A DNA stretch of 49,651 nucleotides, taken from an uncultured Anaerosolibacter sp. (lineage in GTDB: Bacteria; Bacillota_A; Clostridia; Peptostreptococcales; Thermotaleaceae). Below the pieces are notes generated by a model. The model searched no databases, had not been told where the DNA came from, and saw only the letters and a list, made by a program, of their open reading frames with translations. Positions within the stretch are counted from its first letter, which is position 1, and every line of letters begins with the position of its first letter. Positions 32,362 to 40,577 of the stretch are shown piece by piece. A program made the translations under genes and the position numbers. The stretch covers positions 1-49,651 of the forward strand of contig CALECF010000043.1 in assembly GCA_937948705.1 (NCBI GenBank), given 5' to 3'.

Positions 32362-33228
32362 ATGAAATTTGTAATTATCACCGGGTTATCAGGAGCTGGA
32401 AAGAGTCAAGCAATGAAAAGTATGGAGGATTTAGGCTTTTATTGTGTGGATAATCTCCCACCTGCATTGATTCCTAAATTTGCTGAGCTTTGTTTTCATG
32501 CCAAGGGTGATATTGAGAAAATAGCGTTGGTGATTGATATTCGTGGTGGAAGATTCTTTGACGACCTATTCGAAAGCCTTGATATGATAGAGAGAATGGG
32601 CTATCTTTACGAGGTCTTGTTTTTAGAAGCATCCGATGAAGTGCTGATTAAACGATTTAAGGAAACAAGGAGAAATCATCCCCTAAGCCCTGAGGGAAGA
32701 ATTATCGATGGCATTGATGCAGAGCGAGGGCGGTTGTCCCAATTAAAGGGAAAAGCAAAGCACATTATTGATACATCCAATCTAACATCAGCGCAGCTAA
32801 GAGAAGAGATCCGAAAGATTTATTTGGAAGGCTTAAAAGCTGAGAATTTGACGATTTCCATACTAACCTTTGGTTTTAAGAAAGGACTTCCATTAGATGC
32901 TGATCTTGTATTTGATGTACGGTTTTTACCGAATCCCCATTATATTGACGGCTTGAAAGATTACACGGGTCATGATCCAGGGGTAAGGGAGTATGTAATG
33001 AAATGGCCAGAAAGCATTGCTTTTGCAGAGAAGTTAAAGGATATGATTCATTTCCTCATTCCTTATTACATTAAAGAAGGAAAAACTCAGCTCGTGATTG
33101 CCATTGGTTGTACAGGGGGGAAACATCGATCTGTGACAGTGGCCAACATTTTATATGAGAGCTTGTTGGAAAAAGGGCATCGGGTGACGATCAATGATAG
33201 AGATTCCGTAAGAACTGTGAGGGAGTAG
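32362..33228 (+). CDS. rapZ: RapZ/YvcJ nucleotide-binding protein
   Basis: 288-residue P-loop protein. Walker A is GLSGAGKS near the N-terminus, followed by [12 protein letters not shown]. The C-terminal domain has the family runs SFGFKKG-like [30 protein letters not shown] and [13 protein letters not shown]. In E. coli RapZ controls GlmS expression through a small RNA; in Bacillus YvcJ hydrolyses GTP and affects competence. Here it sits in the conserved order before yvcK, five bases apart. Confidence 0.94.
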   Translation: MKFVIITGLSGAGKSQAMKSMEDLGFYCVDNLPPALIPKFAELCFHAKGDIEKIALVIDIRGGRFFDDLFESLDMIERMGYLYEVLFLEASDEVLIKRFKETRRNHPLSPEGRIIDGIDAERGRLSQLKGKAKHIIDTSNLTSAQLREEIRKIYLEGLKAENLTISILTFGFKKGLPLDADLVFDVRFLPNPHYIDGLKDYTGHDPGVREYVMKWPESIAFAEKLKDMIHFLIPYYIKEGKTQLVIAIGCTGGKHRSVTVANILYESLLEKGHRVTINDRDSVRTVRE

Positions 33229-33233
33229 ATCGT

Positions 33234-34571
33234 ATGAACTTCTTTGATTGGTTGAAGCCAGGGTTGCAGATCAAGCGATGGCTTGCGGTTATGGTTCTAG
33301 GTATGATCATTATTGGGTGGGGAACCTATCCTTTTTCAAATATTGGGCTAGGCGTGAATGCATCATGGCAATATCGCATGGTGTTTCTTCTAGTGGGTTC
33401 CACACTTGTATGGATTGCAGGTAAACAGATTAGAGAGTTTTTGATAAACCTTCTAGATATAAGTTATACAGGTCTAGGGAACAGAAACCCTATAGACAGG
33501 GTGTCAAATGGAAAGAAGGGTCTGGTGAAAGGACCTAAGGTTGTTGTTATTGGAGGAGGTACAGGATTATCCGTTCTTCTTCGGGGAATGAAAAAATATA
33601 CATCCAATATCACGGCCATTGTCACCGTAGCCGATGACGGCGGCGGGTCAGGAAAGCTACGAGAGGACTTGGGGATGTTACCCCCTGGGGATATTCGAAA
33701 TTGTATTTTGGCTTTAGCCAATACTGAGCCTAGTATGGAAAGACTACTCCAGTATCGGTTTGAAGAGGGCACTTTGAAAGGACAAAGCTTTGGCAATCTT
33801 CTTATTGCAGCCATGAATGGTATTTCTGATAATTTTGAAGAAGCCATACAGAAAATGAATGATGTATTGGCTGTAACGGGAAAGGTCTTGCCTGTGACGA
33901 TAGAAGATATTACTCTGTATGCAAAACTAAAGAATGGTAAGGTGATCAAAGGGGAATCTCAAATTCCTTTGAAGGTGAGAGAACTAGACAGTGAGATTGA
34001 GCAGGTATTTATTAAACCTGAAAATGCCAAACCTCTACGAGAGTGTGTAGATGCTATTCTCAATGGAGATGTGATTGTACTAGGCCCTGGAAGCTTGTAT
34101 ACCAGTGTTATTCCAAATCTTCTTGTTCAAGATTTGGCAGATGCCATAAAGCGCTCCAATGCCATTAAGGTCTATGTAACCAATGTCATGACACAGCCTG
34201 GTGAAACCGATAGGTACAGTGTGTGGAGACATCTCGACACCATTGTTAAGCATATGAAGGGCCCGTGTATTGATTATGTTTTTGTAAATAATCAGCTGAT
34301 TTCAAAGGAAGTTCTTCATAAGTATGTGGAAGATGGCGCGGAACCTGTTTGCTTGACACCTGAAGATCGAAGGATGATTGATCTAATGGATATTCGTATT
34401 ATAGAGGGACCTTTTGTTGAGGTGAAAAAGAAATATATCAGACATGATGCAGTAAATTTATCGGAACAGATTGTAAGGCTGGCATTAGAAGAAAAGTATG
34501 CTACAGATAAGCTTCGGATTTTTGATTATTACTATGTCCAAGATAAATTGAAAAGAATTACAAAAACGTAG
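33234..34571 (+). CDS. yvcK: YvcK/CofD-family protein (gluconeogenesis factor)
   Basis: 445-residue protein of the CofD-like family. Two N-terminal hydrophobic segments (about 17-32 and 46-62) anchor it. The Rossmann-like domain then shows VVVIGGGTGLSVLLRG, TVADDGGGSGKLRED, LPPGDIRNC and GPGSLYTSVIPNL. Bacillus YvcK binds UDP-sugars and supports growth on gluconeogenic carbon and cell-wall synthesis. The membrane extension is present in many clostridial versions. It ends the first half of the block; whiA, normally next, is 3.5 kb further on. Confidence 0.93.
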   Translation: MNFFDWLKPGLQIKRWLAVMVLGMIIIGWGTYPFSNIGLGVNASWQYRMVFLLVGSTLVWIAGKQIREFLINLLDISYTGLGNRNPIDRVSNGKKGLVKGPKVVVIGGGTGLSVLLRGMKKYTSNITAIVTVADDGGGSGKLREDLGMLPPGDIRNCILALANTEPSMERLLQYRFEEGTLKGQSFGNLLIAAMNGISDNFEEAIQKMNDVLAVTGKVLPVTIEDITLYAKLKNGKVIKGESQIPLKVRELDSEIEQVFIKPENAKPLRECVDAILNGDVIVLGPGSLYTSVIPNLLVQDLADAIKRSNAIKVYVTNVMTQPGETDRYSVWRHLDTIVKHMKGPCIDYVFVNNQLISKEVLHKYVEDGAEPVCLTPEDRRMIDLMDIRIIEGPFVEVKKKYIRHDAVNLSEQIVRLALEEKYATDKLRIFDYYYVQDKLKRITKT

Positions 34572-34608
34572 AAAATAAGCGACACGGTTAGTGTCGCTTA
34601 TTTTTTTC
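34572..34608. terminator. Bidirectional terminator after yvcK
   Basis: AATAAGCGACAC, loop GGTTA, GTGTCGCTTATT and a following T7 run. The 3' part overlaps the end of the convergent gene. Confidence 0.92.
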
Positions 34609-35133
34609 ACTAAGCATTTCTGAAATTAAAGTTGTTGCAGTTCTCTTGGTCAAAGCTTCTATATTGACCTCTAGGTCAATTTCGTTGGAAAGCTTCTTGA
34701 TGGTCTCCAACTGTCTTTTTGTAGGGGGATCATCGGGAATCGTTTGTTGTATGGTTTCCTTCCCATCATCAAAGGGCAGGCTGATTTCCTCAAACTCCTT
34801 AAGGTCTAACTCTTCCAAAGCAGTCATCCCGATATTGGTAAAATCCCTTAATGCCCTTGCCTTTGCCCTCGTAGATGCCATGCGAATGATATGGGGGGCT
34901 AGGTTGCTGCGAACAGAATTGGGACTGGCATCACCGAAATCGATGAAACGCTTCCCTTTTGCTTCCACCGTCGCCTTGCAAACGGCCGTATTGTTGTTAT
35001 CTATGGATGGGATTTGCAACAGTTCAACAGAGATTGAAGATAATTCTTGTTGATGTGCAAGGTCTAGCAGGCCTTCATAGGTTACAAAATTCTTTCCTTG
35101 GAGATTGATCACAAACTTTTCATTTAATGACAT
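34588..35133 (-). CDS. Conserved protein, possibly Rad52/ERF-like single-strand annealing family
   Basis: 181-residue cytoplasmic protein that I do not recognise with certainty. The N-terminal two-thirds read like small annealing proteins: a beta-rich stretch (ISVELLQIPSIDNNNTAVCK, then GKRFIDFGDASPNSV) is followed by a basic helix PHIIRMASTRAKARALRDFT and NIGMTALEEL. The arrangement matches the RAKARAL-type helix of ERF/Rad52-like proteins. The C-terminal 45 residues (PPTKRQLETIKKLSNEIDL...LISEML) look like a small helical domain seen at the end of phage recombination proteins. The ATG follows AGGTGAG. It lies in the opposite direction inside a cell-wall gene block, with no other phage gene near. 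Confidence 0.55.
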   Translation of the reverse strand: MSLNEKFVINLQGKNFVTYEGLLDLAHQQELSSISVELLQIPSIDNNNTAVCKATVEAKGKRFIDFGDASPNSVRSNLAPHIIRMASTRAKARALRDFTNIGMTALEELDLKEFEEISLPFDDGKETIQQTIPDDPPTKRQLETIKKLSNEIDLEVNIEALTKRTATTLISEMLSEKNKRH

Positions 35134-35324
35134 AAGCTCACCTATCTTTACTCACATAGTTATTATTATTTTGCTGATTTTCAGCCATAATAAACTAGGA
35201 TAATAATGCTTCTTTAGGGAGATATAAACTTTCGATATAATTTGACTTATTTCTATGTTATAATAGTTTGGAAATGGCAAATTACTACCAAAAACTTAGG
35301 ATTGGCAACATAAGGAGGACAAGA

Positions 35325-36923
35325 ATGAAACTTAGAAAAATGGGGGCTATACTTTGTGCATCGGCGCTTATATTTAGCGGTACCTTTGCTTTTGGGGACA
35401 CTGTGGATTCAATGAGCACCTTTATAAAGAATGGCAAGATTATTACATACTCAGATTTTACTGAAGAAGATGATTTCAAAAAAATTATACCTGTAGACCA
35501 TCAATTGAATGAATATCAGAATTTTGCCCATGGGTATTCTATAAAGTATCCTAATCATATGTATTTGGATGTATCTATTTCTCCTGTGAAGACCTTAATT
35601 TACGATCAAGATAAGAGCATAGAAATATATTATGATAATTTTAAAGGAACATTGGACTCCGCAGCCTCTTATATTGGTTACAGCAATCGATTTCTGAAGA
35701 ATGACAAAGATCATTTTAAGGAATATGAGGCTAACCTACATATCAATGGCATGAAAACCCACTTACTAAAATGGGATCGTGAAAAAATGCCGAAGATCAG
35801 CAAAGATAAAAACCATTATGTCAGCGCAGAAATTGTTAAGAATAATTATGAGGTATACACCATCATTATAAAATCAGCAAAACCTTTTAAAAACTATGAA
35901 GAGTACATGGAGCTCATCCAAACTTTCCAACTCATAGAGAAGAAGGGTACGCCTCAGGTTCATTTAGATCAAGGGAAGGTCTATCGAAGTTTGAACGATG
36001 AAACAAAGGCGTTTTATGAAAAGTATTTTAAAGATTCTCAAGAGCTAAAATGGGGAATTTTTGAAAACACTGCACCTAAAGATTTTGGGTTCTTAAAGTC
36101 CCTTGAAGAGGAGATGGACTATACCTTTGATTTTTTGGTATTGTATCAGTCGTTCTCCAGTAAAGGTTTCCCCATGGAGGAAATGAAAAATGCCCACGAG
36201 AACAATCGATATGTGGAATTAACCCTCCAGACAATGTATTTAGATGGAAGGGATAACGCCAGTGTGACCCATGATATTTTGAAAGGGAAGTACGACAGTT
36301 ATTTCCACGAGTATGCTCGTCAAGCAAAGAATTTTAGCCACCCCATACTTTTCAGACTTAACAATGAAATGAATGGGGATTGGTGTGTATATTCCAGCTA
36401 TTATAATTCTAAGGATCCTGAAATGTTCAAGGCGGTATGGAAATATGTTTATAATATTTTCAAAGAGGTTGGCGTAGACAATGTACTATGGGTTTGGAAT
36501 CCCCATGATGGATCTTTCCCTAATTTTGCATGGAACCATTCACTCAATTATTATCCTGGAAATGAATATGTAGATATCATAGGCTTAACAGGGTATAACG
36601 CGGGTACTTATTATCCAGGTGAAAAATGGAGAGGCTTTAATGAAATTTATGTTCCCCTATATGAGGAATATGATAAAATATTTAGTCAGCCTTTTATGGT
36701 TACGGAGTTTGGATCGAATTCTGTGGGTGGAGATAAGATTCAATGGATTCATGAAATGTTTGATCAAATGAAAAACTTTGACCGGATCAAGGTAGCGATT
36801 TGGTGGAATGGAATTGATTGGGATACTCAAAAGAATCCTGCAAGAATCTATAGATTGGATCAAAGTACAGAAATGATCAATACCTTTAGGCATAGGTTAA
36901 AAGAATATAAAAAAAGCGAATAG
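35325..36923 (+). CDS. Secreted glycoside hydrolase family 26 (beta-mannanase-like)
   Basis: 532-residue exported enzyme. A signal peptide (KLRKMGAILCASALIFSGTF, cleaved near AFG) is followed by a region of about 190 residues of unknown fold and a GH26 catalytic domain (about 230-530). The acid/base glutamate is E348 in RLNNEMNGDW and the nucleophile is E461 in FMVTEFGSN, both in family context, with VLWVWNPHDGSFPN between. GH26 enzymes cut beta-1,4-mannan or mixed-linkage glucan. The ATG at 35325 follows AGGAGGACAAG, with an extended -10 TGTTATAAT upstream at about 35258-35266. It is a lone gene between terminators, without other plant-polysaccharide genes. Confidence 0.9.
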   Translation: MKLRKMGAILCASALIFSGTFAFGDTVDSMSTFIKNGKIITYSDFTEEDDFKKIIPVDHQLNEYQNFAHGYSIKYPNHMYLDVSISPVKTLIYDQDKSIEIYYDNFKGTLDSAASYIGYSNRFLKNDKDHFKEYEANLHINGMKTHLLKWDREKMPKISKDKNHYVSAEIVKNNYEVYTIIIKSAKPFKNYEEYMELIQTFQLIEKKGTPQVHLDQGKVYRSLNDETKAFYEKYFKDSQELKWGIFENTAPKDFGFLKSLEEEMDYTFDFLVLYQSFSSKGFPMEEMKNAHENNRYVELTLQTMYLDGRDNASVTHDILKGKYDSYFHEYARQAKNFSHPILFRLNNEMNGDWCVYSSYYNSKDPEMFKAVWKYVYNIFKEVGVDNVLWVWNPHDGSFPNFAWNHSLNYYPGNEYVDIIGLTGYNAGTYYPGEKWRGFNEIYVPLYEEYDKIFSQPFMVTEFGSNSVGGDKIQWIHEMFDQMKNFDRIKVAIWWNGIDWDTQKNPARIYRLDQSTEMINTFRHRLKEYKKSE

Positions 36924-36935
36924 TTCACAAAAAAG

Positions 36936-36977
36936 TACAGAATGAATGGGTGTTCCCAGTTCCTTCTGTATTTTTTT
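36936..36977 (+). terminator. Terminator of the GH26 gene
   Basis: TACAGAA-t-GAA-t-GGG, loop TGTT, CCC-a-GTTC-c-TTCTGTA and seven T, just after the stop codon. Confidence 0.88.
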
Positions 36978-37207
36978 CTGTAAGATGAGTGATGATATGG
37001 GCAAAGGCGTATATTGCTATGAAGATTTATAAATTTCAAATGAGACCATTTTATAAAACCATGAATAAAATAGATTAGGGATATATTTAAATTTAACATT
37101 GAAAGCATAGACGTAGTATGATAACTTAATATATATATGTTTGTGGCAAGAAAATAGAATCGTTATAAAAATAGATTGCAGTTTCAATATATTAAGGAGT
37201 GGACATT

Positions 37208-37621
37208 GTGAGGGAGGAAATAAGCTCTGGGGGTGTAGTTATTTTTGGAAATGCTATACTGCTGTTACGTAAATATAATGGAGACTGGGTATTACCAAAG
37301 GGAAAAGTAGAAGAGTACGAAGATACAAGTACAACCGCCATCAGAGAAGTTCTTGAGGAAGGAAACGTAAAAGCAGAAATTCTCAAGTACTTGGGAAAGA
37401 TTCATTATTCTTTTAAGAATAGTTGGCAGAATCATGAGGTGGTGAACAAGACCGTTCATTGGTATTTGATGAAGGCAAGAAGTATGGATTGTAATCCGCA
37501 GAAGGAAGAAGGCTTTATAGAAGCTAGATTTGTTCACATGAATAGAGCCGCTGAATTGGCAAAATACGATGATGAAAGAGATATTATCAGCAAGGCCATT
37601 CAGACGATGAATGAGCTATAA
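37208..37621 (+). CDS. Nudix hydrolase
   Basis: 137-residue Nudix-fold protein, of the size of Ap4A or nucleotide-diphosphate hydrolases. SSGGVVIF begins the fold, GDWVLPKGKVE leads into the box, and the metal helix reads AIREVLEEGNV. In the consensus REUxEExGU the final glycine is replaced by asparagine; the R, both E pairs and the first glycine are intact, so metal binding is probably kept. The start is GTG at 37208, eight bases after AAGGAG; an upstream in-frame GTG overlaps that site. The substrate is not predictable. Confidence 0.85.
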   Translation: MREEISSGGVVIFGNAILLLRKYNGDWVLPKGKVEEYEDTSTTAIREVLEEGNVKAEILKYLGKIHYSFKNSWQNHEVVNKTVHWYLMKARSMDCNPQKEEGFIEARFVHMNRAAELAKYDDERDIISKAIQTMNEL

Positions 37622-37628
37622 TATGATG

Positions 37629-37656
37629 AAGACCCCGCCCTTGGCGAGGTCTTTTA
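37629..37656 (+). terminator. Terminator of the Nudix gene
   Basis: AAGACC-c-CGCC, loop CTT, GGCG-a-GGTCTT, then TTATATA. It also lies close to the end of the convergent DUF1540 gene. Confidence 0.8.
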
Positions 37657-37680
37657 TATATACTTAAATAGGATGGTTCA

Positions 37681-37848
37681 TTATTCTCCAGAGACAAAGG
37701 TAGAGCATAGTGCATCATCACTGGTATTTGCGCGAGCATGTTTTGGGTTTACTTCGATTTTGTCTGCATGACAATAGTCGTTCTTATAAAATCTACAGTT
37801 AGAAACATGACACATTACTTCCATAGTTGGACGGTTTCCTGATTGCAT
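37681..37848 (-). CDS. DUF1540 small cysteine protein
   Basis: 55-residue protein found by reading the minus strand. It carries the DUF1540 pattern: VMCHVSNCRFY, DYCHADKIEVNP, and near the end LCSTFVSGE. Four cysteines (C13, C18, C26, C48) probably bind a metal ion. Homologues are common in spore-forming Firmicutes, singly or in tandem; their function is not known. The ATG at 37848 follows GAGGAGGTGTAAATGA, a strong site. It is transcribed away from whiA. Confidence 0.85.
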   Translation of the reverse strand: MQSGNRPTMEVMCHVSNCRFYKNDYCHADKIEVNPKHARANTSDDALCSTFVSGE

Positions 37849-38057
37849 TCATTTACACCTCCTCATCTATTTACATATATATTGTGCACGGTTCTTCTCC
37901 AAAAAAAACTGACCAAAAAAAGTCAATGATATTTAATTTTCTTTCCCTATCATATTTCCATGGCTATTTACGTAAATTATGTTATAATAGTAGAAATATA
38001 TAAATATTGCTTGTTTATTGGAGAATTTCAAGTAGTGATGTTGGAGTGGGTGATGAA

Positions 38058-39023
38058 ATGTCTTTTTCTATGGAAACAAAAAATGAATTGTCTAGGCTGA
38101 TTCCTGAAAATTATTGCTGCCAGTTGGCAGAATTATCTGCGTTAATTCGAATGAGCGGTACCATTCAACTTGCTGGATTTCAGAAGGTGAATGTTAGAAT
38201 TGCAACGGAAAATGCAGCCATTGCTCGTAAAATTATCAAGCTACTGAAAGCATGCTTTGGTGCCCATACAGAATTGATGGTTCGAAAGAATAGGGTGCTG
38301 AAGAAGAACAATAACTATATGATGGTCATCAATAGCAGTGCGGGTGCAAACGATATCCTGCAAACACTAGGAATATTGAGAAAAGAAGATGAGCAGTTTT
38401 CCATAGATTATTCAATTCCGACAGAGTTATTAGAAAAAAGGTGCTGTAAAAGAGCCTATTTGAGAGGTGCCTTTCTAGGTTCGGGATCAGTAAGTGCACC
38501 AGAAAAAACCTATCATCTTGAGCTTGTGACCAGTAGTGAAGAGCATAGTGAGGATTTAAAAAACTTGATTAATGAATTTGATTTGGGGGCAAAGATTGTC
38601 CAAAGGAAAAACAGCTATGTGGTGTATCTAAAGGAAGGGGATCAGATTGTAGATCTTCTAAATATTATCGGAGCCCATAATGCCCTGTTAAATCTAGAGA
38701 ATATAAGAATTGTGAAGCAAGTGAGAAATAACGTCAACCGAATTGTAAATTGTGAGACGGCCAATTTGAGTAAAATTGTCAATGCTTCTGTGCGGCAAAA
38801 TGAAAATATTGAATATATTGAAAGAACACATGGGTTTAAAATATTACCCGATGGCCTAAGGGAAATCGCCGAACTGCGTCTGGAATTCAAAGAAGCTAGT
38901 CTCAAAGAGTTGGGGCAGATGCTTACACCACCTGTGGGGAAATCAGGGGTGAATCATAGATTAAGAAAAATAGATAAAATTGCTGAGAAAATAAAGCAAA
39001 AAGAGGGGGATGTATCAGTATGA
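38058..39023 (+). CDS. whiA: DNA-binding protein WhiA
   Basis: 321-residue WhiA. An N-terminal LAGLIDADG-type homing-endonuclease-like domain is recognisable from SFSMETKNELSRL through KRCCKRAYLRGAFLGSGSV. A C-terminal helix-turn-helix follows, with LPDGLREIAELRL and PPVGKSGVNHRLRKI. It controls sporulation septation in Streptomyces and division/chromosome functions in Bacillus. The ATG at 38058 begins the conserved MSFSMETK; an upstream in-frame start has no site. An extended -10 TGTTATAAT lies at about 37980-37988. Its stop overlaps the HPr start (ATGA). Confidence 0.95.
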   Translation: MSFSMETKNELSRLIPENYCCQLAELSALIRMSGTIQLAGFQKVNVRIATENAAIARKIIKLLKACFGAHTELMVRKNRVLKKNNNYMMVINSSAGANDILQTLGILRKEDEQFSIDYSIPTELLEKRCCKRAYLRGAFLGSGSVSAPEKTYHLELVTSSEEHSEDLKNLINEFDLGAKIVQRKNSYVVYLKEGDQIVDLLNIIGAHNALLNLENIRIVKQVRNNVNRIVNCETANLSKIVNASVRQNENIEYIERTHGFKILPDGLREIAELRLEFKEASLKELGQMLTPPVGKSGVNHRLRKIDKIAEKIKQKEGDVSV

Positions 39024-39286
39024 CGATAAGGGAGGTAACTATTGTCAATAAGCTTGGTCTTCATGCGAGACCTGCTGCGTTATTTGTACAAAGGGCGAAT
39101 AAGTTTGCTTCGGATATTACTGTAGAAAAGGGGGCGAAAAGAATCAACGCAAAAAGCATCATGGGGATCATGTCTTTAGGTGCGGGAAAAGGAGATGTTA
39201 TCACCCTGATGGTCGAAGGACCTGATGAAGAAGAGGCAATCCTTGAGCTTGTGGATCTTATTGAAAATAAACTAGTAGAGTTATAA
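39020..39286 (+). CDS. HPr family phosphocarrier
   Basis: 88-residue HPr-fold protein. The active-site histidine is H15 in LGLHARPAA and the regulatory serine is S46 in INAKSIMGIMSLG, so both phosphorylation sites are kept; a Crh protein would lack the histidine. It overlaps whiA by four bases (ATGA), the same linkage as yvcL-crh in Bacillus. It may serve the PTS or act mainly in carbon-catabolite signalling. No other PTS gene is in the window. Confidence 0.93.
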   Translation: MTIREVTIVNKLGLHARPAALFVQRANKFASDITVEKGAKRINAKSIMGIMSLGAGKGDVITLMVEGPDEEEAILELVDLIENKLVEL

Positions 39287-39313
39287 ACTATCCAATATTG
39301 GGTAGTTTTTTTT
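39286..39313 (+). terminator. Terminator after HPr
   Basis: AACTA-t-CCAATATTGG-g-TAGTT followed by TTTTTTT, directly after the stop codon. Confidence 0.82.
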
Positions 39314-39423
39314 GAAAATAAGCAAAAAGTCCCAGGAAAAAACGCGCGTAGAATGAAGGGATTTGTAGTAAAATGTCGAAGTTTTAATAGAACCAAACTT
39401 ACCATAAATTCCCGGAGGACATC

Positions 39424-40491
39424 ATGTATAAGATCAATGTAGACTTTTTAATAAACGGTATGGTCTTGGCGAAGAGCATCTATGATTGTGACGGCACTAT
39501 TTTACTTGGGGCGGGTGTCCGTATAAGAGATAGCTATATCATCAAGTTGAAAGAGCTTCAAATCAATGAAGTATATATACAAGCAGAAGAAACCTCAGAT
39601 GTGGTGATTGAGGATATTATACAAGAACAAAATAGATCAGAGGCAAGAAAACTAGTCAAACAAGTAATGGAAAGCATTAGGATAGGGAATAGCGTTGAAA
39701 CAAAGGAAATATATAGACGTGTCAATATGATCATGGATGACCTCCTAAATCATAAAAATGTGGTGGTTCAGCTCTGCGATATCCGTACAGTAGATAATTA
39801 TACCTTTGCCCATTCTGTAAATGTATGTGTTTTGTCGATCATTACAGGTATTGCCATGGGGTATAGCCATCATAGACTCAGAGATTTGGGAGTGGGCGCT
39901 CTGCTCCATGATATTGGAAAAATACAAATTTCAGATAGCATCTTAAATAAGCCTGATGTACTCAATGACGATGAATACGATGAGATTAAAAAACATTCAG
40001 ATTTAGGGTATGCGCTCCTATGTAAAATTCCTGATATCGTCTCGGATGCGGAAATGGTCGCTTTGACCCACCATGAACGGTATGATGGCAGTGGATATCC
40101 CTTTGGGAAAAAGGCAGATGAAATCCACGAATTTTCAAGGATTGTGGCAATCGCCGATGTATATGATGCGTTGACAAATGATCGTGTCTATAAGAAGAAA
40201 ATTTTGCCTCATCAAGCAATGGAATATATGATGACAATGGCAGGACATCTTTTCGATCCCGATATGATCAGGGAGTTCATTCGATACATAGCTGCCTATC
40301 CCCTTGGATATATCGTGTCATTGAGCACAGGGGAAAGGGGCATTATTATCGATTCAAATCAACAATTCCCAACGAGGCCGAAGGTTAGAATCCTCTATGA
40401 TGCCCAAGGCAAGAAGCATACTTCAAGAAAAGAAATAGACTTGACAGACCACCTTTCTGTGATGATTACAGATGTATTAGATAAACTGTGA
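39424..40491 (+). CDS. HD-GYP domain cyclic-di-GMP phosphodiesterase
   Basis: 355-residue protein. The N-terminal part (about 1-110) resembles the PilZ-like/DUF3391 adaptor found before HD-GYP domains. The catalytic domain has the metal site residues in FAHSVNVC, LLHDIGKI, HHERYDGSGYP (the GYP signature) and AIADVYDALT. All are intact, so it should hydrolyse c-di-GMP. The last 70 residues form a small C-terminal beta domain. The ATG follows CCCGGAGGACATC. A TGTCGAA heptamer, the Spo0A-box core, lies 44 nt upstream, but such heptamers also occur by chance. Confidence 0.92.
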   Translation: MYKINVDFLINGMVLAKSIYDCDGTILLGAGVRIRDSYIIKLKELQINEVYIQAEETSDVVIEDIIQEQNRSEARKLVKQVMESIRIGNSVETKEIYRRVNMIMDDLLNHKNVVVQLCDIRTVDNYTFAHSVNVCVLSIITGIAMGYSHHRLRDLGVGALLHDIGKIQISDSILNKPDVLNDDEYDEIKKHSDLGYALLCKIPDIVSDAEMVALTHHERYDGSGYPFGKKADEIHEFSRIVAIADVYDALTNDRVYKKKILPHQAMEYMMTMAGHLFDPDMIREFIRYIAAYPLGYIVSLSTGERGIIIDSNQQFPTRPKVRILYDAQGKKHTSRKEIDLTDHLSVMITDVLDKL

Positions 40492-40509
40492 TAGATTTGG
40501 TATAATGTT

Positions 40510-40538
40510 AGGTATGAGCAATGTTTCATACCTTTTTT
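40510..40538 (+). terminator. Terminator after the HD-GYP gene
   Basis: AGGTATGA, loop of eight bases, TCATACCT and TTTTT. Confidence 0.82.
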
Positions 40539-40577
40539 ACTTTTTTGTATCAAGTGATAAAATGAGGTGGTACGCAG

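Noticed and set aside
39374..39380. Spo0A box (TGTCGAA) upstream of the HD-GYP gene, and another reversed at 16874-16880
   Set aside because: A 7-mer is expected several times in a window of this size on both strands; not enough without a sigma-H or sigma-A context.
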